From Oryzias latipes (taxonomy: Eukaryota; Chordata; Actinopteri; Beloniformes; Adrianichthyidae): a stretch of DNA of 64,000 nt. The notes below the pieces were generated by a model, which was given only the letters and a program-made list of their open reading frames with translations, did not search any database and had not been told where the DNA came from. Shown in pieces: positions 23,074 through 33,628 of this stretch. The DNA is taken from contig NC_019869.2 in assembly GCF_002234675.1 (NCBI RefSeq), positions 27,724,823 to 27,788,822 of the forward strand. The letters run 5' to 3'. Position 1 is the stretch's first letter. Each line of letters opens with the position of its first letter. The translations under genes and the position numbers were made by a program.

Positions 23074-24548
23074 CTATGGGGGAGCATCTTCTCCATGTAT
23101 GGCTTTATACTTGGCCATCTCCTCTGGAAACACTTTACTGAGCTCAGAGATTAAAAGGCTCTTGAATTTCTATAGTTGGAGAAAAACAGAATTTGCAGTC
23201 AGCCGTAGTGAATGAAATTAGAAATCTGGTTGTGTGTGTGTGTGTCTGTCTCACCATCATGGTGTCTATCTTCCCTTTGACCTGCTCGTTCCTGGCCAGC
23301 GCTCTCTCCAGACACTCTTTGGTGTACAGCTGAGGGTTCCTGCCTTGATCAATGTAACTGGAAAAACAAAGTGGGCACCGCAAAGGGTGTGACTGCGCAT
23401 GCCGTTTGTGGACGTTCACCTCGCCGTTGAAGAACTTGGAAAATGTACAATGTTAATATATGCAGTGCTTTCTGGGATAGCTTATGCTTTGATTTCAAAT
23501 CGGAACAAGGTACAGTGGACTTGACCAACATTTGAGAGCCAATGGCAGCTTTCTCATGACTTTGGATCAAATTCCCAGCTTTGTGAAAGGTACAAGATCA
23601 ATAAGGTCCCCAAAACCAGCCCTAAACATTGAGGAAACTTGATGTAAAGCACTGCATGTGTCAAAGCAGACCCGAATCCCACACGTCTCATTGTGACGAA
23701 CAATACTAATGAGCGTGGTAAGAGCGGTCACAGGTTCAAGTCCTCATCCAGTCATAAACTCCACTCGGCAGACGTAAAGCAGGTAATAACATTAAATGAC
23801 GAAAATAATAATAATTGCTAAATCGCTTGTTCTGTGACAAATTGATGGTGTTTAGAGGACAGATATGGAAGATGTGGTATCAAAAAAGACAAAAAATCCT
23901 TCATATTTTACCTGCCATTACAAAGTTTTCCCTTTGTTTTCTATCTACACAACTAAGGCGATCAGCAAAATAGTAAAAACTTGCTTAATTTGAGCTATTT
24001 TATTTACTTTTGTGTTCAGAATTAGAAGCTCTATTTTTGTGGTCACCAACTTTTGTCTTTGGACCTTAAAAAATTGTGACTTGTGGTTTCTACGCAAAGA
24101 TGGTCTGTCAGCTCATCATCTTCATCTTCATTCCAGAGTTCTGTCATCATTTTCATCCTCTGGAACGAAGATGATGAGTCATCCTGCAGCAAAAGCTTCC
24201 ATTTCTTTATTCTATTTTTAAAGTGTGTTCAAAGACGGAGAAACGTCTCCAACAATAACACTCACTCAAAGACCTCCAGAGGAACGTTGATTTCATGGAG
24301 CTGCTGGCGGCACTTCTCGATGTCCTGGAGGCCAGAAATCATGAAGTTTCTGCGGGTTTGGGGTGGGGTGACATTCGTTTAGTGGAGCATTCAGCAGGAA
24401 GCGCAGGTCTCAATAAACAAACTCACAGTTTTTGGTTGAGAACAGCCTGACTGCTCGGCTGAAAGTCACTGACGATGATTCCCAGCTGTCGAATATTCTC
24501 AACAAATTTTTCTAGATGTTCCTCCAGGTTATCGAACTTCTCCGCCAT
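23074..24548 (-). CDS. med10: Mediator of RNA polymerase II transcription subunit 10, four exons
   Basis: MED10 is a subunit of the Mediator middle module, which links activators to RNA polymerase II in the nucleus. Exons on the minus strand: 24427-24548 (ATG at 24548), 24266-24349, 23255-23357, and 23074-23169 (stop TAG at 23074-23076). Lengths 122, 84, 103 and 96 give 134 residues, close to the 135 of the human protein. The product starts MAEKFDNLEEHLEKFVENIR, continues RQLGIIVSDFQPSSQ, has GRNPQLYTKECLERALARN in exon 3 and KFKSLLISELSKVFPEEMAK in exon 4. These are near-identical to vertebrate MED10. All introns have GT donors (GTGAGT, GTGAGT, GTGAGA) and AG acceptors. No disabling change is seen, so the gene looks functional. 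The frame is open upstream of the ATG but not conserved; the start fits the family N-terminus. Confidence 0.96.
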
Positions 24549-24772
24549 TTTGACCAAAGCAGCATGAAAAATAAAAACAACAACACAAAGAACCAGATTT
24601 AGACGGACTTTCAGATAGAATTGACCACCGGAACAGCTGGCGGCTAACACTGCGACAGTTGGAGCACCGCGTCACTTTACGGCTACACGGTTGCTGGGCA
24701 ACGTTGTGATACCGAGACAAGTGTCGTACTGCGACAGGAAGTGTCGTGCTCAGATGCTGAGTTTCTCTAAAG
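24549..24772 (-). promoter_or_regulatory. med10: Presumed med10 5' UTR and proximal promoter
   Basis: Only 224 bp separate the start codon from the L1 target-site duplication. The interval contains GTTGCTGGGCAAC (24690-24702), a perfect inverted repeat matching the X-box bound by RFX factors. It also contains an ETS-type ACAGGAAGTG (24734-24743). The start codon lies in CAAAATGGCGG, which resembles a YY1 site often found near housekeeping start sites. Function is inferred from position and motif only. Confidence 0.5.
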
Positions 24773-25670
24773 AGATTAGGGGAGGAGACATAACCCAAAT
24801 AATCTCTGAAACGCAGTCCGGTTTTATTAAAGGTCGCTCAATTCATAATAACTTACGCCTTGTTCTGGATATCATTGACTATGACCATCTCATAGATACA
24901 GACGGTTTTATTCTATTTTTAGATTTTTACAAGGCCTTTGATGTGATTGAGCATAATTTCATGTTTCAAACTCTGCAATTATTTGGTTTTGGTAACAAAT
25001 TTATTAATACAGTTAAAACTTTTTATTATGAAACCAGTAGTTCTGTTTGTTTACCTCAGGGGACGTCTCACAGATTTAACATTAGCAAAGGTATAAAACA
25101 AGGTTGTCCCATTTCACCCCTTCTTTTTATTGCAGCAGCAGAAATGCTGTCTTTGCTCATTAAACACACTGACTTTGGTAAACTGTCAGTTGCAAATGCT
25201 GAATTTTCAATAAGCCAACCAGCCGACGACACAAAAATTTTCCTGAATAATCTTCATGACATCCCAAGATTCCTAAAACTATTGACATCTTTTCAAAAGC
25301 TTCAGGCCTCAAATTGAACCTAAACAAATGTGAGATCTTACCCATTAAACCATGTACATTATTGAATGCTTATAATATTCCCATTAAATCCACAGTTAAA
25401 TACCTCGGAATGCATATAACTAAAAACAAAACAGACTTGGAAAAACTGAATGTTTGGGACAAACTAGAGAAATGTTCGACTCTGCTAAATAACTGGGCAC
25501 AGAGAGATCTTTCTATTTTTGGTAGAATTCTCCTCACCAAAATTGAAAGCATATCAAGTTTCATATATCCCACCTATTCTATAGGTGTCCCTAAACAAGC
25601 CATCAAATCTATTAATCAAGTCAATTTTAACTTCATATGGAAAAGGAAAACACACTATGTTAAACAAGGT

Positions 25671-28600
25671 CTTCTTTCTCTTTCGGCTTTTCCCATCAGG
25701 GGTCGCCACAGCGAATCATCCTTTTCCACCTCACTCTATCATGAACATCTTCTACCCTAACGTTAGCCAACTTCATGTCCTCTGTTAAGACATCCATATA
25801 TCTCCTCTTTGGCCGTCCTCTTGCCCTCCGGCCAGGCAGCTCCATCTCCAACATCCTTCTACCAATATATCCACTATCCCTCCTCTGAACATGTCCAAAC
25901 CATCTCAGTCTGGCTTCTCTGACTTTGTCGCTAACACAGGCAACATGAGCCGTCCCTCTGATGTACTCGTTCCTTATCCTGTCTAACCTGGTCACTCCTA
26001 AGGAGAACCTCAACATCTTCATCTCCGCTACCTCCATCTCAGCCTCTTGTCTCTGTCTCACTGCTACCGTCTCTAACCCATAGAGCAGAGCTGGTCTCAC
26101 CACTGTCTTGTACACCTTTCCTTTGAGTCTTGCTGGCACTCTTCTGTCACACAACACTCCTGACACTTTCCTCCAACCGCTCCAACCTGCCTGCACTCGC
26201 CTCTTCACCTCTTTTCCACAATCCCCATCACACTGAACTGTTGACCCCAAGTACTTAAACTCCTGCACCTTCTTCACCTCAGTCCCCTGTAACCTAACGC
26301 TTCTACCTTGATCCCTGTCGTTCAGACACATGTATTCTGTCTTACTACGACTGACCTTCATACCTCTTCTTTCCAGAGCAAACCTCCACCTCTCTAGCTG
26401 TTCCTCCACCTGCTCTCTACTCTCACTGCAAATTACAATGTCATCCGCAAACATCATTGTCCAGGGAGATTCCTGTCTTACCTCGTCTGTCAGCCTGTCC
26501 ATCAGCATAGCAAACAAAAAAGGACTCAAAGCTGATCCTTGGTGTAGTCCCACCTCCACCTTGAACTCCTCTGTCTGACCTACAGCACATCTCACCACCG
26601 TCATACTTCTCTCATACATGTCCTGAACTACTCTGACATACTTCTCTGCCACTCCAGACGACCTCATACAGTACCACAGCTCCTCCCTCGGCACCCTGTC
26701 ATACGCCTTCTCTAAATCTACGAACACACAATGCAGCTCCTTCTGACCATCTCTGTACTTTTCCATCAACATTCTCAAAGCAAAAATGGCATCAGTGGTG
26801 CTCTTACGGGGCATGAAACCATACTGCTGCTCACAAATCTCCACCTTCTTCCTAAGCCTGGCTTCCACTACTCTTTCCCACAGCTTCATTGTGTGGCTCA
26901 TCAACTTTATTCCTCTATAGTTGCTGCAGTTCTGCATGTCACCCTTGTTCTTAAAGATCGGGACCAGAACGCTTCTCCTCCATTCCTCAGGCATCTTCTC
27001 ACTCTCTAAAATCCTATTGAACAACCTTGTTAGAAATTCCACTGCTGTCTCTCCTAAGCACTTCCATACCTCCACAGGTACGTCATCAGGACCAACGGCC
27101 TTTCCGCTCTTCATCCTTTTCAGAGCCTTCCTAACCTCATCCTTTCCAATCTCTGCTACTTCCTGCTCCACAACAACCACATCTTCCTCCCTTCTTTCCC
27201 TGTCATTTTCCTCGTTCATCAGCTCCTCAAAATACTCCTTCCATCTTTTCTGTACACTCTCTTGGGTTGTTAGCACCTTTCCATCTCTGTCCTTAATCGC
27301 CCTTATCTGTTGCACGTCCTTCCCATCTCTGTCTCTCTGTCTGGCTAGCCTGTACAAGTCCTTCTCTCCTTCCTTTGTGTCTAACCTGTCATAAAGCTCA
27401 TCGTAAGCTTTCTGTTTGGCCTTTGCCACCTCTCTCTTCACTCTACGCTGCGCTTCCTTGTACTCCTGTCTACCTTCCTCAGTCCTTTCTACATCCCACT
27501 TCCTTTTAGCCAACCTCTTCCTCTGGACGCATTCCTGTACTTCCTCATTCCACCACCAAGTCTCTTTACCGTCTTTCCTCTTTCCAGATGACACACCTAG
27601 CACCTTCCTACCTGTTTCCCTGATAATCTCTGCTGTAGTTTCCCAGTCATCTGGAAGTTCATCCTGACCACCCAGGACCTGCCTCAACTTCTGCCTAAAT
27701 TCCTCACAAGTTTCTTCATTCTGTAGCTTCCACCACTTGGTCTTCTTTTCTGTTTTCCCTATCTTCTTCTTCCTGACCTCCAGAGTCATCTTACACACCA
27801 CCATGCGGTGCTGTCTGGCAACACTCTCTCTTACCACCACTTTGCAGTCATTAACCTCTCTCAAATGACCTCGTCTACATAGGATGTAGTCCACCTGAGT
27901 ACTCCTACCTCCACTTCTGTATGTCACTCTATGTTCCTCTCTCTTCTGGAAGTAAGTGTTGACTACAGCCATTTCCATCCTCTTCGCAAAGTCCACCACC
28001 ATCTGTCCCTCCAGATTCCTTTCCTTCACACCAAACCTGCCCATCACCTCCTCATCACCTCTGTTGCCCTCACCAACATGCCCATTAAAGTCTGCTCCAA
28101 TAACAACTCTCTCTCCTCTGGGAAAACTCTCTATGATCTCATCCAACTCACTCCAGAATCTCTCCTTCACTTCTAACTCACAGCCAACCTGTGGCGCATA
28201 CCCACTGACTACATTCACCATCACCCCTTCAATTTCTAACTTTAGGCTCATCATCCTGTCTGAGACTCTTTTCACCTCTAGAACACTGTTTACAAACTCC
28301 CCCTTCAGAATCACTCCTACCCCGTTTCTCTTCCTATCAACACCATGATAGAACAGTTTGTATCCTCCTCCAATACTACGTGCCTTGCTGCCCTTCCACC
28401 TTGTCTCCTGCACACACAGTACATCTACCTTCCTTCTCTCCATCATGTCTGCCAGCTCTCTGCCTTTCCCTGTCATTGTGCCAACGTTAAGAGTCCCTAT
28501 TCTCAAACCTATGTTCCTGCCTTTTCCCTTCTCTCTCTGGCAACGGACCCTTCTGCCTCCCCTCTTTCTTCGACCAACAGTAGTCAAATTTCCACCGACA

Positions 28601-28799
28601 CCCTGTAGGTTAACAGCATCGGTGGCGGTCGTTGTTAACCCGGGCCTCGACCGATCCGGTATGTCTAAACTATTGTGGATGATTCCCATGGTTATTTGGC
28701 AATTTTTACGCCGGATGCCCTTCCTGACGCAACCCTCTCTATTTATCCGGGCTTGGGACCGGCACAGAAGTTACTGGCTTGCAACCCCTGTGGCTAGAT
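25671..28799 (-). mobile_element. Complete RTE-clade LINE inserted in the L1
   Basis: It is flanked by a perfect 15-bp TSD, TATGTTAAACAAGGT, at 25656-25670 and 28800-28814. The element (3129 bp) is on the minus strand. It has a short 5' UTR (28690-28799), a single ORF, and only about 25 bp after the stop codon, ending in GCCGAAAGAGAAAG rather than a long poly(A). A very short 3' UTR with a non-poly(A) tail is usual for RTE elements. No 5' truncation is evident. Confidence 0.92.
25696..28689 (-). CDS. RTE-clade endonuclease/reverse transcriptase, 997 aa, uninterrupted
   Basis: This single protein makes the nick and copies the RNA during target-primed reverse transcription. The apurinic-type endonuclease occupies about residues 60-300: LNVG (67-70), QETRWKG (94-100), GADFNGH (198-204), VDYIL (266-270) and RQHRMVV (292-298). 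The reverse transcriptase spans about 540-850: FKNKGDMQNCSNYRGI (579-594), motif A FVDLEKAYD (656-664), motif B HQGSALSP (716-723) and motif C FADD (747-750). The C-terminal region has RLRWFGHVQRR and GRPKRRYMDV, typical of fish RTE proteins annotated as craniofacial-development-protein-like. All catalytic motifs are present and no stop or frameshift interrupts the ORF. The start is the ATG at 28689. The exact RTE subgroup (Rex3-like or RTEX) is not decided. Confidence 0.93.
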   Translation of the reverse strand: MGIIHNSLDIPDRSRPGLTTTATDAVNLQGVGGNLTTVGRRKRGGRRVRCQREKGKGRNIGLRIGTLNVGTMTGKGRELADMMERRKVDVLCVQETRWKGSKARSIGGGYKLFYHGVDRKRNGVGVILKGEFVNSVLEVKRVSDRMMSLKLEIEGVMVNVVSGYAPQVGCELEVKERFWSELDEIIESFPRGERVVIGADFNGHVGEGNRGDEEVMGRFGVKERNLEGQMVVDFAKRMEMAVVNTYFQKREEHRVTYRSGGRSTQVDYILCRRGHLREVNDCKVVVRESVARQHRMVVCKMTLEVRKKKIGKTEKKTKWWKLQNEETCEEFRQKLRQVLGGQDELPDDWETTAEIIRETGRKVLGVSSGKRKDGKETWWWNEEVQECVQRKRLAKRKWDVERTEEGRQEYKEAQRRVKREVAKAKQKAYDELYDRLDTKEGEKDLYRLARQRDRDGKDVQQIRAIKDRDGKVLTTQESVQKRWKEYFEELMNEENDRERREEDVVVVEQEVAEIGKDEVRKALKRMKSGKAVGPDDVPVEVWKCLGETAVEFLTRLFNRILESEKMPEEWRRSVLVPIFKNKGDMQNCSNYRGIKLMSHTMKLWERVVEARLRKKVEICEQQYGFMPRKSTTDAIFALRMLMEKYRDGQKELHCVFVDLEKAYDRVPREELWYCMRSSGVAEKYVRVVQDMYERSMTVVRCAVGQTEEFKVEVGLHQGSALSPFLFAMLMDRLTDEVRQESPWTMMFADDIVICSESREQVEEQLERWRFALERRGMKVSRSKTEYMCLNDRDQGRSVRLQGTEVKKVQEFKYLGSTVQCDGDCGKEVKRRVQAGWSGWRKVSGVLCDRRVPARLKGKVYKTVVRPALLYGLETVAVRQRQEAEMEVAEMKMLRFSLGVTRLDRIRNEYIRGTAHVACVSDKVREARLRWFGHVQRRDSGYIGRRMLEMELPGRRARGRPKRRYMDVLTEDMKLANVRVEDVHDRVRWKRMIRCGDP

Positions 28800-30054
28800 T
28801 ATGTTAAACAAGGTACGCTGACTAAAAAAAATACGAAGATGGAGGCCTACAAGCCATAGACTTTAACAGCCTTAATGGCACCTTAAAAATAAACTGGTTA
28901 AACTAATTTATTAAAAATCAAAATAGTATTTGGTTCATTGTTCCTAATAAAATATTTTCCAGCCTAGGAGGGATCCAATTTTTACTCAGTTGTGATTTTG
29001 ACATTAAGAAACTCTCATCTTTTCATCAGCAAGTTCTCATGTATTGGAAACTATTTTCTAAACACAATTACAGTCTACACAACACTCCTCTGTGGAACTG
29101 CAGATACATCACTATCAGAAACAAATCCATCTTTGTTCCAACATGGTTTGAAAATGGAATTTGGTCATTAATGCATCTTCTTAATGACGATGCCACTCTC
29201 ATGTCTTTTGACGATTTCACAGCTAAATATGGTTCACTAACGAATAGAAAAGAATTTGAAAAAATTATTGAGGCCATTAATCAAAATGTTGTGAGCTCAG
29301 TTTCTGATCTCTTTCATAATGACATTTACAGACATCCTACTATCCCCAAGCTTCTGATTAATGGACTCAATATAGCAACTGCCAAACTCCCAAACCATGA
29401 AATCAGAGAATATTTGAATGAAACGTCCTTTCCCTACATCTCAAATCCAAATTATATAACCCAATATTTTAATATTTCAGAAAAGAAACAAATACGAACT
29501 AAATATTTTAAACTCCCCATTCCTCCTAAAGCCAAGGAAGTCCACTTTAAAACCTTTTCAGGTATTTACCCTTCCAAGGAATTATTAAGAAAACGGTTTG
29601 GAATTCCTGAAAATTGTTGTTCTTTTTGTCATGTGGAGATTGAAACAACTGTGCATCTTTTCTTTGAATGTTTTTATTCTGATTTCTTTTGGAATAGTTT
29701 ACATTATTGGCTTTTCCCCAAGATTCCACTTTTAGCAGAATTTTCTATTAAGGACATCATTTTTGGGTTTATTTTAGAAAACAGAAACACAGAACTTATT
29801 CTGAATGTTGTAATTATTTTGGGTAAATTCTATATACATAAATGTCGTTTCCTTAAAATCAAACCATATTTTTCTACGTTTCACAGAGAACTCTGCTCTT
29901 TTTTTTCCATCTGTAAACTTCATGGAAAACAAACTTGCTATGGAACTTCAAAGTATCATATGTAAATTGCAGCTTTTTGATAGCCCCCTAAGCTAAGAAT
30001 CATTGAAATGTCTATGTAAACCCCCTTTTTTATTTTTTTTTTATTTTTATTTTT

Positions 30055-30620
30055 TTTTATTTTTTTATTTTTATTTTAATGTCTTGTATTTAATTTTCTT
30101 TCTGTATTATTGATTAAAATTGTACTTTATTTTATCTTGCATTTGTTGTTTGTACATGTCCAGTACTTTTTTTTTTTCCATGTTTCAATACTTTGCATAA
30201 TTGTATACAATTGTCTCAAACTGTTCACCTCAATTGTCTTTTTCAATAATAATAAAAAAAAAAAAAAAAAATAAAAAAATAAATATAAAAGATTAGGGGA
30301 GGAAATTGAGCGACAAGATGATTAAATTACAAATTTAACAAATTTAATTTTAATTTTTTTATTTTTATTTTAATGTCTTGTATTTAATTTTCTTTCTGTA
30401 TTATTGATTAAAATTGTACTTTATTTTATCTTGCATTTGTTGTTTGTACATGTCCAGTACTTTTTTCCATGTTTCAATACTTTGCATAATTGTATACAAT
30501 TGTCTCAAACTGTTCACCTCAATTGTCTTTTTCAATAATAATAAAAAATAAATAAAAATAAATATAAAAGATTAGGGGAGGAAATTGAGCGACAAGATGA
30601 TTAAATTACAAATTTAACAA
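30055..30620 (+). repeat. Tandem duplication of L1 3' end plus flank (~280-290 bp unit)
   Basis: The segment containing AATGTCTTGTATTTAATTTT, the L1 A-rich end, the TSD AGATTAGGGGAGGA and the flank AATTGAGCGACAAGATGATT occurs twice. The GTCTTG landmark is at 30081 and 30375 and the TSD at 30290 and 30569. Copies differ mainly in A/T-run lengths. The flank part shows that it is a DNA duplication after insertion, not a second insertion. Confidence 0.88.
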
Positions 30621-30972
30621 GACAGACAGACAAAACGTTTTTGGAAGAAAAAAAAAAACTTTAAAAAATCAGGTTGACTGTCCTTTTTTGGTTACTCGGA
30701 TCTCTCATTGACACATCTGATTTCTGTGATTCAAACACTTTATGTGTTTCATTACTTTGTTTTGGTGTTTGTTTTTCGGTATTTGGGAAAATTCTACTGA
30801 AAATCTGCTCAGACGTGAAAGCAGGTGACCATGTGATCCCTTGAACTGGATCCTTCTAGCACCGTTTGAAAGGTGAGCCACCCGGGAGTGGTTCCTAAAT
30901 CAAGCGGACTTCTGCTTCCAGCATTCCGCCTCTTTGCTTTGCGTTAACGGGTCCTGTGTGGGTACCACAGGT
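30621..30972. other. Intergenic sequence between the two L1 complexes
   Basis: No gene or transposon end recognised. It precedes the poly(T) marking the 3' end of the minus-strand L1. Confidence 0.4.
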
Positions 30973-31130
30973 CTTTTTTTTTTTAAACTTTATTGAAGAT
31001 GTACATGATACAAAATCAAGTCAGTTTTTAAGTACACAGATAAAAAAAAGAGTGGCAAAATGTGCCAGGGGAACATAAAGAATAAAGGAGAAAAAAAGAT
31101 TATAACAAGAGCAGTCAAAGCAGTAAGTTG

Positions 31131-31807
31131 CTATTCTGTACATTTAAAAAATTCCAGGGTGTTAAAGGTTCTTATAGCTTTGGGGTTGGAAGAATATTTT
31201 ATTGTTCTGATATATTGGCTTAACTCAATCATAAAAAGTTTGAATAAGGCTTTTTTTTCTTCAGAAAATTTGCATTTATGAATAAGGAATTTGGCTAGTA
31301 TTAATAAAAGGTTAATTAAATAGTATTCCCTTATTAGTGAATTATTAACTTTATAAAAACCAAATAATATATCATTGTATACCAAATCAATTTTTTAAAA
31401 ATTTTATAAATTTTACATCAAACAAAAGAGGTAAAGTCTTTCCAAAAAGTTGCTGTTTGGGGGCATTTCCAGAATAGATGTATAATTGTTTCAGTGTCTA
31501 ATTTACAGAAGGAGCAGTTTTTATCAATGACTATGTGGAGTGAGGATTTGGCTGCAGCATCTGTGAAGAAGTTTAAAGCAAACATCCCAGGGTTTATTTG
31601 AAATAAAATATTTGGAGGATAAAGTCCAAACTTTCTTCCATTTAATATCTGGGACAAATTTTCTCCAATAGTGGGTCACGTAGGGAACAACTGCAATATC
31701 TTTCTGAAACAGTGATCTTATTTTTTTATTTCTTGTAGACGTTCTCGTAGTAAAGCAGGTCTCGCCAATATCGGTTTCAAATAAAGAGACTGAACGTGAG
31801 GGTAAAG
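31131..31807 (-). pseudogene. Outer L1 ORF2, C-terminal piece
   Basis: Frames on the minus strand include SVSLFETDIGETCFTT and KIRSLFQKD. A frame change then leads to ILNGRKFGLYPPNILFQINP, the cysteine/histidine motif CSFCKLDTETIIHLFWKC, and finally DILFGFYKVNNSL. This is the same order as the C-terminal part of the L1 at 29039-29965. At least two frame changes are seen. The piece resumes exactly where the 38264-38588 piece stops, across the 6.45-kb insertion. Confidence 0.8.
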
Positions 31808-31830
31808 TACGGTGGCCCAGAAGGGTCACA

Positions 31831-32115
31831 ACACAACACATTAACTTAACACACAACACATTAACTTTACACACAACACATTAACTTTACACACAACACA
31901 TTAACTTAACACACAACACATTAACTCACAACACATTAACTCACAACACATTAACTCACAACACAACACATTAACTCACAACACAACACAATAACTCACA
32001 ACACAACACAATAACTCACAACACAATAACTCACAACACAACACATTAACTCATGGCCCAGAAGGGTCACAACACAACACATTAACTTATCTCACAACAC
32101 TTTAACTCACAACGG
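31831..32115. repeat. Subterminal tandem repeats, left arm of the 6.45-kb element
   Basis: About 15 units of ACAACACATTAACT(T) with small length variants. The terminal motif GGCCCAGAAGGGTCACAACA is repeated internally at 32055. The mirror array is at 38005-38240. Because the array recurs inverted at the other end, it belongs to the transposon and is probably a transposase-binding or hairpin-forming region. Confidence 0.9.
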
Positions 32116-32238
32116 AAGTAAATCAGCAATGGAAGTGCTTTTATTCTGAAATTTCCACTAACAGAAAGTAACGTTACAGTGAGCTGTGGAAGGAGCATGT
32201 TTTTTCTACAAGAGAAGCTAGCAGCAGTGTTGCCAGAT

Positions 32239-33600
32239 TCGGCGGTTTTGGTTCTAAATTTGCGGGTAAAAATGGCTTTGGCCGGTTTTGCATAATTTGG
32301 GCGATTTTAGGGTCAGTTCGGCCGGTTCTTTCCCTCATGAATATATAATAGCGGACTTCGTTAGACCGTGTGGCTGTTGAACTTCTATGTACTGAAGCTC
32401 AGTGAACGCACCAGGCAGAGACGCTTAACGGGCTCTGTCATCTAACCTGTTGTTGGGGGGATGCAACGCCCCGCCTCTCAGAAATTGTGTTCTTTAAAGC
32501 CTGACACTGCGGCTGCGTGTAGGAGGAGATACCAGCTAAAGTTATGGTCTGATCGCTACATGGATCGGTGTCTGTGTTTATCAATCCTTTTATTATTAGG
32601 CTGAACTATCTTTTATTTTGAAAAATCATTGGATCGGGTGCTAAATCAGTCCAGTAGGGGGAAAACTCAATGAAAGCTGTGTATTCTTCTTTCTCCTGAT
32701 TTAATAAAAGGAGGACAGTATTGAATATTTCTTCAGCGGACCGGCCTTCTTTCATTCATTTTCTTAACCCGCTCCATCCCCGCTATATGCGGCTCTTTCT
32801 TCCGTGTGCTAGGCCGGAGCGCGCCGACTATCGTGTTAACCTATGATGACCGTATTTTGCGCTCTCTGTGTAGGATACACTGGAGGAGCGGGGGGAAACA
32901 ACTCTCAGCTGCAGAGGATGTGAACAGGTAGAGAGGAAAAGCAGGTAGAGAGGCGGGGGAGGGGCTTTGGCTTCAAACTGTCAGAGAGATGGAAACACGG
33001 GCGACAGATTGAAACGCAGCTTTCACTGCAGGAGTTGAAGCAGAGACTTTCTCTGGGATGATCTTATGATCTCAAACATGGAAACATAGACTGAAAAAAA
33101 TATAACAGTGGTTTAAATTAAAAAAATTGAAGTAATCTGTCACACCTAATATATTTGCATTGTATCAATGTAAATGAATAATTTAGCCTAACCTATTTTT
33201 TTTTATTTCGGTTAAACTGATTCTGTGAGGTGAAGAAAAGCATTTATTTTTAATTTCTCTAAATCAAAATAAATAAGTTCTGTTTTTTACTCAATGGAAA
33301 TGTTCTACTTTATCTAACCTGAAAAATACGACTTGATTTAATCCATTTTTAATCTTTGAGCAATTTACTTTTTAAAGTTGTCTCAGATAAAAATGTCAGG
33401 TTCACAATCTAATTAACTGAATTAAGCTTTAGAATTATATATTGATGTACACAGACTCAGAACACATTTCTTCATGTAAACAATATTTATTGTTCCATGA
33501 ACATATCCACATCCAAATTTACAAACATGACATCTTTAAGATGTATAAACATCAAAACTGTTTCCCAATACCAATACACTTAAGTGAGGGAAAAAAACAT
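32239..33600. other. Non-coding left interior of the 6.45-kb element
   Basis: The block 32706-33090 recurs at 60103-60489 (with CAGCGGACCGGCCTTCTT and GAGGGGCTTTGGCTTCAAAC). No coding frame was recognised. Confidence 0.6.
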
Positions 33601-33628
33601 TAATTGACACTAACTTAAAGCTGGCTGT

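Larger units (their letters stand above)
24791..29965 (+). pseudogene. L1-like ORF2 remnant (RT and C-terminal region), split by RTE
   Basis: The first part (to 25317) contains ISETQSGFIKGRSIHNNLRL, FILFLDFYKAFD (RT motif A), KGIKQGCPISPLLF (motif B) and ADDT (motif C). A missing base near 25276-25289 shifts the frame, and the next frame (25314-25655) continues LNLNKCEILPI. After the RTE insertion the frame from about 29039 to 29965 gives a 308-residue C-terminal part with the cysteine/histidine motif CSFCHVEIETTVHLFFEC. The EN domain is missing through 5' truncation. The frameshift, RTE insertion and truncation make it inactive. The same frameshift is in the copy at 57328. Confidence 0.88.
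24787..30289 (+). mobile_element. 5'-truncated L1/Tx1-like LINE upstream of med10
   Basis: The element begins inside the RT domain and ends in an A-rich tail. The 14-bp TSD AGATTAGGGGAGGA occurs at 24773-24786 and 30290-30303 (and again at 30569-30582 through a local duplication). Its sequence is nearly identical to the 3' part of the L1 at 53670-58905. It is interrupted at 25671-28799 by an RTE element. Its 3' UTR is T-rich with poly(A) at about 30249-30271. Confidence 0.92.

Noticed and set aside
24423..24650. Longer MED10 N-terminus starting upstream at 24650
   Set aside because: The extra 34 codons begin with a non-ATG codon and are unlike MED10; the ATG at 24548 gives the conserved MAEKF start.
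25920..28610. Several plus-strand frames of 80-157 residues across 26330-28807
   Set aside because: They are antisense to the intact RTE ORF and have no conserved motif of their own.
31831..32115. Regular short repeats that could be taken for a CRISPR-like or satellite array
   Set aside because: Units vary in spacing, have no unique spacers, and recur inverted at the other end of a TSD-flanked element in a vertebrate genome; they are transposon subterminal repeats.
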